A stretch of DNA of 64,000 bases from Mycolicibacter sp. MU0102. GTDB taxonomy: Bacteria > Actinomycetota > Actinomycetes > Mycobacteriales > Mycobacteriaceae. Below are positions 32,479 to 42,500 of the stretch, one piece after another. The DNA lies in contig NZ_OY726398.1 in assembly GCF_963378105.1 (NCBI RefSeq), positions 4,588,001-4,652,000 on the forward strand. Reading direction: 5' to 3'. The position numbers and the translations under genes are program-made. The notes below the pieces were generated by a model. It did not search any database, had not been told where the DNA came from, and saw only the letters and a program-made list of their open reading frames with translations. Within the stretch, counting starts at the first letter, position 1, and each line of letters begins with the position of its first letter.

Positions 32479-33471
32479 ATGAAGAGCGTTGAGAAGTTAC
32501 GTAACGCGGCCAGTCGGCTACCGCGCCGGCTGATGGTCGCGGCGGTGGGGGCCGCGCTGCTGAGCGGCCTCGTCGGGGCTGTCGGCGGTGCGGGTAACGC
32601 GTCAGCGTTCTCCCGCCCGGGCCTGCCGGTGGAGTACCTCCAGGTGCCGTCTGCGGCGATGGGCCGGGAGATCAAGGTGCAGTTCCAGCCCGGCGGCACC
32701 CACGCCGTCTACCTGCTGGACGGCCTACGCGCCCAGGACGACTTCAACGGCTGGGACATCAACACCCCGGCGTTCGAGGAGTACTACCAGTCCGGGTTGT
32801 CGGTGATCATGCCGGTGGGCGGGCAGTCCAGCTTCTACTCCGACTGGTACCAGCCCGCGTGCGGTAAAGCCGGCTGCCAGACCTACAAGTGGGAGACCTT
32901 CCTGAGCCGGGAGCTGCCGACCTGGCTGCAGGCCAACAAGAGCGTGTCACCGTTCGGCAACGCCGTCGTCGGCCTCTCGATGGCGGGCAGCTCGTCGCTG
33001 ACACTGGCCGCCTACTACCCGCAGCAGTTCCCCTACGCGGCAGCACTTTCCGGCTTCCTGAACCCGTCCGAGGGTTGGTGGCCGACCTTGATCGGGATGG
33101 CCATGAGTGACGCCGGCGGCTACAACGCCTCCAACATGTGGGGTCCGTCGTCCGACCCGGCATGGAAGCGCAACGACCCGATGGTGCAGATCCCGCGACT
33201 GGTGGCCAACCGCACCCGAATCTGGATCTACTGCGGCAACGGCACGCCCAGCGAGCTCGGCGGCGACAACCTGCCCGCCAAGTTCCTGGAGGGCATGACA
33301 CTGAGCACCAACAAGACGTTCCAGCAGAACTACACCGCCGCCGGCGGCAACAACGGGGTCTTCAACTTCCCGGCCGACGGCACCCATGACTGGCCGTACT
33401 GGAACCAGCAGCTGGTCGCGATGAAGGCCGACATCCAGCGCACCCTGGGCGTGGGCATCGACCCGACCTGA
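32479..33471 (+). CDS. fbpC: Antigen 85 mycolyltransferase, FbpC by position
   Basis: 330 residues. The signal peptide ends ASA at 43. The mature enzyme has Ser124 (GLSMAGSS), Glu228 (FLEGMT) and His260 (GTHDWPYW), exactly the numbering of Ag85C, plus Cys209 (YCGNG), the residue targeted by thiol inhibitors of Ag85C. The CGKAGC disulfide loop is present. It transfers mycolates between trehalose monomycolate molecules and to arabinogalactan outside the cell. The neighbours htdZ and pepA support assignment as fbpC (Rv0129c). A 19-bp hairpin ends the gene. Confidence 0.95.
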   Translation: MKSVEKLRNAASRLPRRLMVAAVGAALLSGLVGAVGGAGNASAFSRPGLPVEYLQVPSAAMGREIKVQFQPGGTHAVYLLDGLRAQDDFNGWDINTPAFEEYYQSGLSVIMPVGGQSSFYSDWYQPACGKAGCQTYKWETFLSRELPTWLQANKSVSPFGNAVVGLSMAGSSSLTLAAYYPQQFPYAAALSGFLNPSEGWWPTLIGMAMSDAGGYNASNMWGPSSDPAWKRNDPMVQIPRLVANRTRIWIYCGNGTPSELGGDNLPAKFLEGMTLSTNKTFQQNYTAAGGNNGVFNFPADGTHDWPYWNQQLVAMKADIQRTLGVGIDPT

Positions 33472-33481
33472 TCGACCCCCC

Positions 33482-33525
33482 AACACGTCGGCGGCAGTGC
33501 AATCCAGCACTGCCGCCGACGTGTT
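33482..33525 (+). terminator. fbpC bidirectional terminator, 19-bp perfect stem
   Basis: AACACGTCGGCGGCAGTGC (33482-33500), loop AATCCA, and its exact complement at 33507-33525, followed by TGTAG. It starts 11 nt after the fbpC stop and lies between the convergent fbpC and DUF1275 genes, so it can serve both. Confidence 0.85.
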
Positions 33526-33569
33526 TGTAGGAGAAGGGAAACCGGTGTGCGCCTAAAGCGGGTGAGCCG

Positions 33570-34247
33570 TCAGCGCCACAACCCGCGGCGGTCGACATAA
33601 CGATGGCTGTACCAGGTGGCCATCAGGCAGATGGCGGTGGCGGTAGCCAGCATCCAGGTACCACCGACGAACACGCTGATAATGCCACCGACCACCGCGC
33701 CCGAGATGTAGCCGGTCAGCAGCATGAAGTTGAAGAACCAGTCGTGAATGGATCCGCCGCTGATGTGGCGCTCGATGCCTTGTCCCAGCTTCACCACGGT
33801 GCCGGTCACGTAGCTCAGGGGAATCGACACTTCGCCGTCACGGACGAATGTGGTGTTCAGCGCACCCACCCCGAACGCGACGAGCAGAATCGGCAGCAGG
33901 GGCACCGGCAGCGCGGGCCCGCCCTCGATCCAGTCGGTCACGGTCGCGGCCAGCAGCGACACCGCGGTCAACCGCAACGCGCCGTGTGGCCGGCTGCGCC
34001 AAACGTGGCGATGGCACAGCGAGGCGATCACCACGCCGGAGATGAAGGACACCAACAGGGCTGCGGCCGAAATCGACATCCACTGGCTGTCGGTGAACAA
34101 GCCCAGCGCCGCGCGCCCGGCGTTGCCGGTCATGAAGGTGACGAAGTAGCCCTCGGAATGGGTGTAGGCCGTGGCAGCCAGCACACCGGCCAGCCCAGCA
34201 AGAACCCACGACAGTCTTGCTTCACTGCCATAACGTTTATCTAGCAC
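33570..34247 (-). CDS. DUF1275 (YoaK) membrane protein
   Basis: 225 residues from GTG at 34247, 15 nt after the pepA stop. About six membrane helices; family motifs TGNAGRAALGL near residue 41 and PLSYVTGTVVKLGQGI near residue 144, with the paired GAVVGGIISVFVG. The function of DUF1275 is unknown; some are near transport genes. It takes the place held by treS and the maltokinase gene between pepA and fbpC in H37Rv. Confidence 0.88.
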   Translation of the reverse strand: MLDKRYGSEARLSWVLAGLAGVLAATAYTHSEGYFVTFMTGNAGRAALGLFTDSQWMSISAAALLVSFISGVVIASLCHRHVWRSRPHGALRLTAVSLLAATVTDWIEGGPALPVPLLPILLVAFGVGALNTTFVRDGEVSIPLSYVTGTVVKLGQGIERHISGGSIHDWFFNFMLLTGYISGAVVGGIISVFVGGTWMLATATAICLMATWYSHRYVDRRGLWR

Positions 34248-34262
34248 ACGCGCCTAAGTGCG

Positions 34263-35309
34263 TCAGCCGACCGGACCTGGAACCAGGGTCACGGTGGCGC
34301 TGTGTTCGCCGCCGCCCGGGTTACGCCACGTAAGCGTGACGCTGTCGCCCGGGTGGCGCTGGTCGAGTACGTCGGTCAGGTCGGTGGCCGAGTTCACCGG
34401 CCGGCCGTTGACCGAGGTGATGATGTCGTCGCGGGCAATACCACTGCCCGCAGCGGGGGTGCCGTCGAGCACCTGGGCGACCCGTGCGCCGCCGTTGCTG
34501 TCGACCACGCCGACACCCATGAATGCCGTCTCACCGATGTGCACGGTGTTCGACGAGATGCCGGCCCGGATCTGGCCGGCGATGGCCATCGCCTGGTCGA
34601 TCGGGATCGCATACCCTTCGCCGCCGGGCTGGGCGAACTTGTAGTTGTCCGACGCCGCGGTGTTCATTCCGATCACCTGGCCGGCGGCGTTCACCATCGG
34701 ACCGCCCGAGTCACCCGGACGGATCGCGGTGTCGGCCTTGATCATGTTGGTCAAAGTCTCGGTGCTGCCGGTCAGCTCGTCGGCTGCGGAAACGGTCTGG
34801 TTCAGACCGATGACGCGTCCGGGCACCGCACTCGGCGTGCCGCCGTGGCCGCCGGCATTGCCCATCGCGACCACCGGGTCGCCGATGGCGACCCGCGAGG
34901 AGTTGCCGATGTTGGCAGCGGGCAGCCCGTCGGCGCCGCGCAACTGCAGCACCGCGACGTCGTGGCTGCGGTCGAAGCCGAGCACGTCGACCTCGTAGGT
35001 CTGGCCGTTGGCGACCGAGACCGCCGTGAGCCCGGTGGCGCCGGCGATGACGTGGTTATTGGTCAGCACCACGCCGCCGGGGTCCAACACGATGCCGGTA
35101 CCGGCGCCGACTGCGCTCTGATAACCCATCTGGGCGTCGATGTTGACCACCGCGGGAGCGACCTGAGCAACCATCGCCGACGGGTCGAGCGGAGGAGCGG
35201 GCATAGTGGGCGACGCCTGAGCCGGCACCGCCACCAGCCCCGCGGTGGCGACCGCCGTGGTCATCACGCTGAGCAGCCGCCACCGTCCGGGGCGATGCGC
35301 TCTGCTCAT
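34263..35309 (-). CDS. pepA: Secreted HtrA-like serine protease PepA (Mtb32A type)
   Basis: 348 residues, ATG behind a very strong AGGAGGT. The signal peptide ends AQA at about 32. Protease domain: catalytic His in TNNHVIAGAT, Asp in RSHDVAVLQL, Ser in IRPGDSGGPMVN. C-terminal PDZ domain from about 255 (FMGVGVVDSNGGARVAQVL, GIARDDIITSVNGRPV). Closely similar to Rv0125, the Mtb32A antigen. It probably degrades or processes cell-envelope proteins. Divergent from fusA2, and probably co-transcribed with the DUF1275 gene. Confidence 0.96.
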   Translation of the reverse strand: MSRAHRPGRWRLLSVMTTAVATAGLVAVPAQASPTMPAPPLDPSAMVAQVAPAVVNIDAQMGYQSAVGAGTGIVLDPGGVVLTNNHVIAGATGLTAVSVANGQTYEVDVLGFDRSHDVAVLQLRGADGLPAANIGNSSRVAIGDPVVAMGNAGGHGGTPSAVPGRVIGLNQTVSAADELTGSTETLTNMIKADTAIRPGDSGGPMVNAAGQVIGMNTAASDNYKFAQPGGEGYAIPIDQAMAIAGQIRAGISSNTVHIGETAFMGVGVVDSNGGARVAQVLDGTPAAGSGIARDDIITSVNGRPVNSATDLTDVLDQRHPGDSVTLTWRNPGGGEHSATVTLVPGPVG

Positions 35310-35528
35310 ACGTCATACCTCCTGCAGTCAGGGTCACGGTCCAGGCGGCTTCGCCCCGGCACGTCCCGGGACGTCGCAGACGTTGGACTCGCGAAACAAG
35401 AATGCCCAGCTTACCGGAACCGCAATTCCCCCTGGCAAACGCTATATGCCGGCAGGGCACCGTCACCGCGGCGCAACTCTTGTGCTCAGCGCCCGTTGAG
35501 GGAAGGCTGAACTGCGGAGGAGGCTGCC

Positions 35529-37646
35529 ATGGCAGACAAGACCGGGACTTCGCGAGGCGGCGCTGCTGCCCCGATCGCGGCCACGCCGGCCGCCATCCGC
35601 AATGTCGTTCTGGTCGGTCCACCCGGCTCCGGGAAGACCACTCTGGTCGAGGCGATGTTGGTGGCCGCGGGGGTGTTGCCTCGAGCCGGTTGCATCGCCG
35701 ACGGCAGCACGGTCTGCGACTACGACGACGCGGAGCTCCGTCAGCAGCGTTCGGTCGGTGTCGCGTGTGCCTCGCTGGCACACAACGATGTCAAGGTCAA
35801 CCTGATCGACACCCCGGGCTGCGCCGACTTCGTGGGAGAACTGCGCGCCGGGCTGCGGGCCGCCGACTGTGCACTGTTCGTGATCGCAGCCAACGAAGAC
35901 GTCGACGACGCGACCGCCGCGCTGTGGCAGGAGTGCAGCCGGGTGGCTATGCCGCGCGCGGTCGTCGTCACGAAGCTGGACCACGCACGGGCCGACTTTC
36001 CGGCCCGCCTGGCCGCCGCCCAGGCGGCGTTCGGCGATACCGTGCTGCCGCTCTATCTACCCGCGCCCGCCGAAGGCGCCGCGCTGATCGATCTGTTGGC
36101 GGCGGAACCGCCGCCCGAGGCCGAGCAGCAGCGTGGCGCGCTGATCGAGGCGATCATCGAGGAATCGGAGGACGAGTCGCTGCTGGACCGCTACCTGGGC
36201 GGAGAACAGATCGACCCGGCGGTGCTCACCGCCGATCTGGAGTGGGCCTTGAAACAGGTCCTAGCGCGCGGTTGCCTGTGCCCGGTCATCCCGGCATGCA
36301 GCGTCACCGGCACCGGCATTCCCGAACTGCTTGAGGTCATCACGACCGGCTTCCCCTCGCCGCCGGAGCATCTGCTTCCTGAGGTGTTCAACCCGAATGG
36401 CGTGGCGCGCACCGGGCTCAGTTGCGACCCGGACGGGCCACTGCTGGCCGAAATCGTCCGGACGACATCGGACCCCTACCTCGGCCGGGTCAGCCTGGTG
36501 CGAGTGTTCTCCGGAACCATCAAGCCCGACAGCGGAATCCATGTCAGCGGTCATTGCGCGGCTTTCTTCGGCGATGGGACCGGCCGCTGCGACCACGACG
36601 AAGACGATCGGATCGGGAACCTGGCGTTTCCGCTGGGCAGACAACAACGCCCTGCCGCGGTCGTGATGGCCGGGGACATCTGTACCGTCGGCCGCCTGAG
36701 CCACGCTGAGACCGGAGACACGTTGTCCGGCAAGGACGAACCCCTGGTGTGCAAACCGTGGTCGATGCCGGATCCGCTGCTGCCCGTGGCGGTCATCCCG
36801 CACGCCAAGACCGACGAGGACAAGCTCGCGGTCGGGCTGGCCCGGCTGGCCGCCGAGGATCCCAGCCTGCGCATCGAGCGGAACCCGGAGACCCATCAGA
36901 CCGTGCTGTGGTGCATGGGCGAAGCACACTCCGGGATCGTGCTTGACGCACTGGCCCACCGCTATGCGGTATCGGTCGACACCGTCGGACTGCGGGTGGC
37001 GCTGCGAGAGACGTTCGCCACCAAGGCCAAAGGCCACGGCCGTCATGTCAAACAGTCCGGAGGGCACGGCCAGTACGCGATCTGCGATATCGAGGTGGAG
37101 CCGGCGACGCAGGGCGCCGGCTTCGAGTTCGTCGACCGTGTGGTCGGCGGGGCCGTTCCCCGCCAGTTCATCCCCAGCGTGGAGAAGGGTATTCGCGCCC
37201 AGATGGAGCGCGGGCTGACCGGCGACGCCGGCGGCGGTTACCCGGTGGTCGACATCCGGGTCACCCTGCTCGACGGCAAGGCGCACAGCGTCGACTCCTC
37301 GGACTTCGCCTTCCAGATGGCAGGCGCAACCGCCCTCCGTGATGCCGCGACCAACGCGACGGTGCGACTGCTCGAGCCGATCGACGACGTCACCGTGCTG
37401 ATACCCGACGAACTGGTCGGCGCGGTGATGGGCGATCTGTCCGCGCGCCGCGCCCGGGTGCTGGGCACCGATAAAGTCGGGGCCGACCGCACCTGCGTGA
37501 AGGCCGAAGTACCGCAGACCGAGCTCATCCGGTACGCCGTCGACCTGCGATCGTTGACCCACGGCGCCGGTTCGTTCACCCGCGGCTTCGCGCGTTACGA
37601 ACCGCTGTCGGAGTCAGCGGCCGCGCACGCCGCCAGCACCGCCTGA
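35529..37646 (+). CDS. fusA2: EF-G-like translational GTPase FusA2
   Basis: 705 residues behind CGGAGGAGG. G1 VGPPGSGKTTLVEAML (about 28), G3 IDTPGCADFVG, G4 TKLD, then EF-G domains II-V (GRVSLVRVFSGTIKPDSG, CMGEAHSGIVLDAL, GHGRHVKQSGGHGQYAICDI, FEFVDRVVGGAVPRQFIPSVEKG). The N-terminus is Ala-rich. It matches Rv0120c, a second EF-G paralogue without a clear role; EF-G2 of M. smegmatis binds GTP but lacks normal translocase activity. The canonical fusA lies in the str operon elsewhere. Confidence 0.95.
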   Translation: MADKTGTSRGGAAAPIAATPAAIRNVVLVGPPGSGKTTLVEAMLVAAGVLPRAGCIADGSTVCDYDDAELRQQRSVGVACASLAHNDVKVNLIDTPGCADFVGELRAGLRAADCALFVIAANEDVDDATAALWQECSRVAMPRAVVVTKLDHARADFPARLAAAQAAFGDTVLPLYLPAPAEGAALIDLLAAEPPPEAEQQRGALIEAIIEESEDESLLDRYLGGEQIDPAVLTADLEWALKQVLARGCLCPVIPACSVTGTGIPELLEVITTGFPSPPEHLLPEVFNPNGVARTGLSCDPDGPLLAEIVRTTSDPYLGRVSLVRVFSGTIKPDSGIHVSGHCAAFFGDGTGRCDHDEDDRIGNLAFPLGRQQRPAAVVMAGDICTVGRLSHAETGDTLSGKDEPLVCKPWSMPDPLLPVAVIPHAKTDEDKLAVGLARLAAEDPSLRIERNPETHQTVLWCMGEAHSGIVLDALAHRYAVSVDTVGLRVALRETFATKAKGHGRHVKQSGGHGQYAICDIEVEPATQGAGFEFVDRVVGGAVPRQFIPSVEKGIRAQMERGLTGDAGGGYPVVDIRVTLLDGKAHSVDSSDFAFQMAGATALRDAATNATVRLLEPIDDVTVLIPDELVGAVMGDLSARRARVLGTDKVGADRTCVKAEVPQTELIRYAVDLRSLTHGAGSFTRGFARYEPLSESAAAHAASTA

Positions 37647-37666
37647 TCGCCGCAGAGAGGACGAAC

Positions 37667-38149
37667 ATGTCGACAATCGCCGGGTTGCCCGCACACGTCC
37701 TGCTGCTGCACGTGGTGGTCTCGCTGGTCCCGCTGACCGCGGTCCTGCTGATCGTGTGTGCGGTGTGGCCGGCGGCCCGACGGCGATTGGTCTGGCTGGT
37801 CGTGACGTTTTCCGCCATCACGCTGCTGGTGACGCCGCTCACGGTCACCGCTGGCGAGTGGCTGGCCGACACCGGCAAGTTCGCCCCGTCGCCCAAGTTG
37901 GACGCGCACATGGCCGCCGGCGAGTACGCCCTCTATATGGCGTTGGGCTTGGCGGTCGCTGCGGTATTGCTGGCCGGCTTGCACGTGGCGATGTCACGCG
38001 GTAGCAACGTCGGTTCACTGCTGCGGCTGGGAATCGTCACCGTGGTGATCGCACTGGCCGGCGGGTCGATGTTCGCGATCCACACCATCGGCTCGACCGG
38101 GACCGAGGCGGCCTGGGGAGACCTGCTCACCGCGTCAGACGACGGCTAA
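37667..38149 (+). CDS. DUF2231-type membrane protein
   Basis: 160 residues, RBS AGAGAGGA. Four hydrophobic helices: about 8-30, 40-62, 84-106 and 118-138, with the N-terminal motif GLPAHVLLLHVVVSLVPLTAVL containing the paired His of DUF2231 (PxHxxxxHxP-like). Members are predicted to be haem- or redox-linked membrane proteins, but no function is proven. It lies 20 nt after fusA2, so it is likely in the same transcript. Confidence 0.85.
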   Translation: MSTIAGLPAHVLLLHVVVSLVPLTAVLLIVCAVWPAARRRLVWLVVTFSAITLLVTPLTVTAGEWLADTGKFAPSPKLDAHMAAGEYALYMALGLAVAAVLLAGLHVAMSRGSNVGSLLRLGIVTVVIALAGGSMFAIHTIGSTGTEAAWGDLLTASDDG

Positions 38150-38179
38150 ACCTGCGCTGATGGCGTTGCTGTTGGCACA

Positions 38180-38953
38180 ATGGACGGCATGCGCAATGTG
38201 AGGCGGGGAATTGTGGCGATTGCCGGGTCGATGGCCCTGGCTCTCGGGTCTGTAGGGGTGTCGGCCGGTATCAGCGAAGCAGCTCAGAGCTCGCCGGCAC
38301 GGGGGCTGGCCGTCGCGGCGATTGAGCCGGCCGCCGGATCGGTCGTGGGGGTCGCCTACCCGGTGATCGTGACATTCAACGGACCGGTCCGGGACCGAGC
38401 GGCCGCCGAGCGTGGGATCCACATCAACTCCACGGGCAATAATGCCGGCCACTTCGAGTGGACCAGCAGCGATGTCGTGCAGTGGGTCCCGGACGGCTAC
38501 TGGTCACCGCACAGCAAGATCAGCGTCGACGCCCACGGGATGTCAACGGGCTTCGAGACCGGCGACGCGGTCGTGGGACTCGCCGACATCTCCGACCACA
38601 CCTTCACCGTCAGCGTCAACGGCGAGATCCAGCGGATCATGGCTGCGTCCATGGGTAAACCCAAGCGCCCCACGCCAATCGGTTCCTTCACCGCGTTGTC
38701 GAAAGAGCGCACCATCAAGTTCGATTCGCGCACCATCGGCATCCCACTCAATGACCCGGAGGGCTACCTGCTCAACGGCGAGTACGCCGTTCGGGTCACC
38801 TGGAGCGGTGTCTACGTGCACTCCGCCCCTTGGTCAGTGGGCTCGCAGGGCTATTCGAACGTCAGCCACGGTTGCATCAACCTGAGCCCCGACGACGCCG
38901 CGTGGTACTTCAACTCGGTGCACCTGGGCGACCCAATCATCGTGCAGGCCTAG
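38180..38953 (+). CDS. ldtA: L,D-transpeptidase LdtA (LdtMt1-like)
   Basis: 257 residues from ATG at 38180 (ATG at 38189 also possible). N-terminal signal/anchor (about 10-35), an immunoglobulin-like domain (about 48-125) and a YkuD catalytic domain with HSAPWSVGSQGYSNVSHGCI, the catalytic Cys lying in SHGCINLS. It makes 3-3 cross-links in peptidoglycan and is inhibited by carbapenems. Size and position match Rv0116c. It lies 30 nt after the DUF2231-type gene; a strong hairpin follows. Confidence 0.96.
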   Translation: MDGMRNVRRGIVAIAGSMALALGSVGVSAGISEAAQSSPARGLAVAAIEPAAGSVVGVAYPVIVTFNGPVRDRAAAERGIHINSTGNNAGHFEWTSSDVVQWVPDGYWSPHSKISVDAHGMSTGFETGDAVVGLADISDHTFTVSVNGEIQRIMAASMGKPKRPTPIGSFTALSKERTIKFDSRTIGIPLNDPEGYLLNGEYAVRVTWSGVYVHSAPWSVGSQGYSNVSHGCINLSPDDAAWYFNSVHLGDPIIVQA

Positions 38954-38971
38954 CACTTAAGGCCTAAGGCA

Positions 38972-39007
38972 GTCGTAGACGCGGCGATAACTCGCCGCGT
39001 CTACGAC
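38972..39007 (+). terminator. ldtA bidirectional terminator hairpin
   Basis: GTCGTAGACGCGGCG (38972-38986), loop ATAACT, and its exact complement at 38993-39007: a perfect 15-bp stem between the convergent ldtA and 58-residue ORF. Confidence 0.8.
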
Positions 39008-39037
39008 CGTCTTGGCTCTGGCCTGGGACGCACCGCG

Positions 39038-39214
39038 TCAGCAGGCGCCGAGCACCGCTGTGGGCATGTGCGCCACGTAGCGCTGAGCGCGCTGCTCACG
39101 ACGCACTTCGCGACGAGCGGCCAGGCGGCTGCGCAACCGGCTCACCATGCGGTTGCCCGCCTGGTAGTCCGTCGAGCCGTCGAGAGCCAGAACACTGATG
39201 GTGATGAAAGCCAT
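39038..39214 (-). CDS. Small basic protein, 58 aa
   Basis: ATG at 39214 after GGCAGGAGAAAATC, an excellent ribosome site. 58 codons to TGA at 39038. The protein starts MAFITISVLALDGSTDYQAG, then has a highly basic helix (RLRSRLAARREVRREQRAQR) and ends in a Cys. There is no signal or membrane helix. The pattern resembles small Arg-rich RNA- or membrane-binding proteins; I do not recognise a family. It is probably co-transcribed with the 35-residue ORF upstream, and the hairpin at 38972 ends the unit. Confidence 0.6.
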   Translation of the reverse strand: MAFITISVLALDGSTDYQAGNRMVSRLRSRLAARREVRREQRAQRYVAHMPTAVLGAC

Positions 39215-39278
39215 GATTTTCTCCTGCCGGGAAGCTCACCGGCCGACGCAACCCGTACGGGTCGCCGGAACTCGTGGT

Positions 39279-39386
39279 TCAGGCCCTGGAAGGTACTGAA
39301 AATGCTTCAGCGGAGGCGCCGGAACCGGTGAGGAACAAATCGATCGTGGAACACGGATACGGATGCGGACCGTCACTAGAACTCAC
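39279..39386 (-). CDS. Tiny ORF, 35 aa, with a near-perfect ribosome binding site
   Basis: GTG at 39386, TGA at 39279. On the minus strand AAGGAGGTGA, the complement of the 16S rRNA 3' end over 10 nt, lies 10 nt before the start (GGAGG at 39397-39401). The peptide begins MSSSDGPHPYPCSTIDLFLT and ends AFSVPSRA. The next gene (58 aa) starts 64 nt beyond its stop. It may be a leader peptide or a small protein. Evidence is only the ribosome site and gene arrangement. Confidence 0.4.
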   Translation of the reverse strand: MSSSDGPHPYPCSTIDLFLTGSGASAEAFSVPSRA

Positions 39387-39565
39387 TTCGCCCTCACCTC
39401 CTTCCGGTCGAGACACACGGGCATGTCGTGGCATTAACCACCATGGTGGCATCGAAATACAGGACCGTCAAACGCAAACGGGTTCCGGCGGTGCCGGCCA
39501 TCGCAACAGCGGCGACCAACACCGGCCCGAAACCCCTTCGCAGCAAGCGCTATTCAGCGCTTCAC

Positions 39566-42500
39566 TCAGAGCAGTCCGAGCAGCTGCAGATCGGTGACGT
39601 ACTTGACGATCACCGCCGGCGTGACATGCGGGATGTCGGGATGCTCGGGGTCAGGCCCGATCCCGGCCGACTGCACCGCAGCCCGGAACCTGTCCGTCGG
39701 TGCGATCGACCCGCAGATCGGCGGCTGCGGCTTCTGGTAGTTGTGCAGCAGCGGTAGCAGCGACGCCTGGCGCTGGTTTTCCGGCAGCGCCCGCAGCGTG
39801 GTCTCGAACCGCTGCAGCCAGTCGCCGTAGTCGGCGATCCGCCGGATCGGGTAACCGGCTTCGATCAGCCAGTCGACGAATTCGTCCATCCCCAAACCGT
39901 CGTCGTACGGGTTCATCACGTGGTAGGTGGTGTACCCGCCCGTCGCAAAGGACCCCAGCGTGGTGGACGCCTCGGCGATGAACTCCACCGGAAGGCCGTC
40001 GTAGTGCGCGCGCTGCCGCTGACCGTCGGCGCCCAGTTCGTAGAACGAACCCGGCGCCACGCCGGCCGCAACCAGGCTGAACATCATCCGGGTGAACATG
40101 TCGGGCAGGTTCAGCTGGCCGGCGTAGCTGGTGTCGGCCAGGATCATGTCGCAGCGGAACACCGCGACCGGCAGGCCGCACAGGTCGTTGGCCTCACGCA
40201 AGAGCACCTCGCCGGCCCACTTGCTGGTGCCGTAACCGTTGGCGTACCCGTCGTTGATCGCCCGGACCGCACTCATCACCCGGACATCGGCGTCCTCGGT
40301 GAACTTGCCCAGCGGAATCTGGTCGCCCACACCAATTGTGGAGAAGTAGGTGAACGGCTTGATCTTGCTGGTGAGCGCGATCCGGATCAGCTCGGCGGTG
40401 CCGAGCGCGTTCGGGCCGAACAGCTCGCTGTAGGGCAACACGTGGTTGACCAGCGCCGCCGGGTCGACGATCGCGTCGACGGTGTCCGCCAGACGCTGCC
40501 AAACTTCTTGGTCCAGGCCAAGGTTCGCTTCGCCCTTGTCACCGGCGATCACCTCAAGGTGCTTGGCGGCCAGTTCGCTGTAGTGCGCCAGCAGCTGCTC
40601 GTCTCCACTGTCGAACACATTGTCCAGCCGTCGGCGGGCATCCTCGTCGGACTTCGCCCGCACCAGGCAGATCAGTTTTCCGTCCACCGGGGCCAACCGC
40701 TGCAACCACTCCAGCGCCAGGTAGCGACCCAGGAAGCCGGTCGCACCGGTCAGCAGCACGGTGCGCACCTGCTCGGAGGGGCCGGGCAGCGACGGAGCCG
40801 CAGCCAGGGTCGCCTCGTCGAGGAACTTGTCCAGGGTCAGGTCGGTCGCAGCCACCTCGACCGCGTCCCGGCCGTGCACCGAGGCGAATGTCGGCCTCTT
40901 GGAGCCGTTGCGCTCGGCGGTGATGTAGTCGGCGATCGCCGCCAAATCGTTTGCCGGGCTGACGATCACGCCCACCGGCACGTCGACGTCGAAGATGTCA
41001 CGCAGCAGGTTGCCGAATGTCAGCGCCGACAGCGAGTCCCCACCCAGGTCGGTGAAATGGGCCTCTGGGGCCAGGTCGCCGGCCGAGGCTCCCAACAGCG
41101 CCGCGGCGGCGCGGCTGACGGTCTCCAGCGCCGGGCGCTGCGCTCCATGATGACGCAGTTCGCTCAACTCACTGGCCTGCCCCTCGGCCAGCTCGGCGTA
41201 GCGGCGCTCAAGGCGATCGCCGTAGTGCGCCTTCAGCTTCGGCCAGGCCAACTTGCGGATCCCGGTCAGCAGTCCGTTCTCCAGCGTGAACGGCTCAGTC
41301 TCGACGATGAAGTCGCGCGGAACTTCGTAGGACTGCAGGTCGGCGTCTTTGGCCACCTGCTGCAGCGACTCGGCGATACCGGCCTTGAGGGCGGCCTCGG
41401 AGTCGAAGCGCGCCGCAGCTTCCGGGGTCGGGACCACCACGGCCAGCAGATAGGGCTGAGCGCTGTTGCCGTACACGTAGATCTGGCGCACCAGCGGGCT
41501 GTTGCCGAACACCGCCTCCAGCTTCGCCAGGGTGACGAACTCGCCCTGGGCCAGCTTGAGCACGTTGTTGCGCCGGTCGACGTAGACCAGGTGGTCCGGT
41601 GCGATCTCGGCCACCACATCGCCGGTCCGGTAGTAACCGTCGGCGTCGAACACCTCGGCGGTCACCTCAGGCCGCTTGTAGTAGCCGGGGAACAGGTTCT
41701 CGGTCTTGAGCAGCAGTTCGCCGCGCGGGTGTGGGGTGTCGGTGCCGAAGTAGCCCAGGTCCGGCACGTCGACCAGCTTGTAGTCGACTACCGGCGGCCG
41801 CTGCACTTCGCCGTCGAAGAGCACCATGCCCGCTTCGGTGGAGCCGTAGCCGTTGAGCACATGCTGCTCGGTGAGCTGATCGACCCAGGACCGCAGCTCA
41901 TCCGAGATCGGCGCCGAGCCGGTCATCGCGAACACGCACCGCCCGCCGAGCAGCTCAGCGCGCATCTGCGCCAAGACCTGCGTTTCGGCCGCGGCCCGGT
42001 CTCCGCTCACGCCATCGACTTCGCTGCGGAAGTGCTGGTAGAGCATCTCCCAGATCCGGGGGACGAAGTTCAGTTCGGTCGGGCGAACCAGGGCGAGGTC
42101 TTCGAGGAAGGTGGACAGGTCGCTGCGTGCGCTGAAGTAGGCGGTACCGCCGTTGCCGAGGGTGCCATACAAGATGCCGCGCCCCATGATGTGGCTCATC
42201 GGCATGAAGTTCAGCGTGATCGAGACGGCAGTCGGGCCGAACCAGTTCTTGGTCGACCGCACCCACATCCGGGCCACATTGCTCTCCGGGTACATCGCAC
42301 CCTTGGGGGCGCCGGTGCTGCCCGAGGTGTAGACCAGCAGTGCCAGTGGGTTGGCGTCGTCGCCGGAGTCTGCCTGGGCCGGCAAGGAAAGAGCGCGACC
42401 GCGGGCCAGCAGGTCGGCGAGCGGCTCGACAACCACCTCAACGCCGGCCAGTTGCGCCCGAGCATCGGCAAGCGCCTCGCGGTGGTCGTCGACCTGCTCG

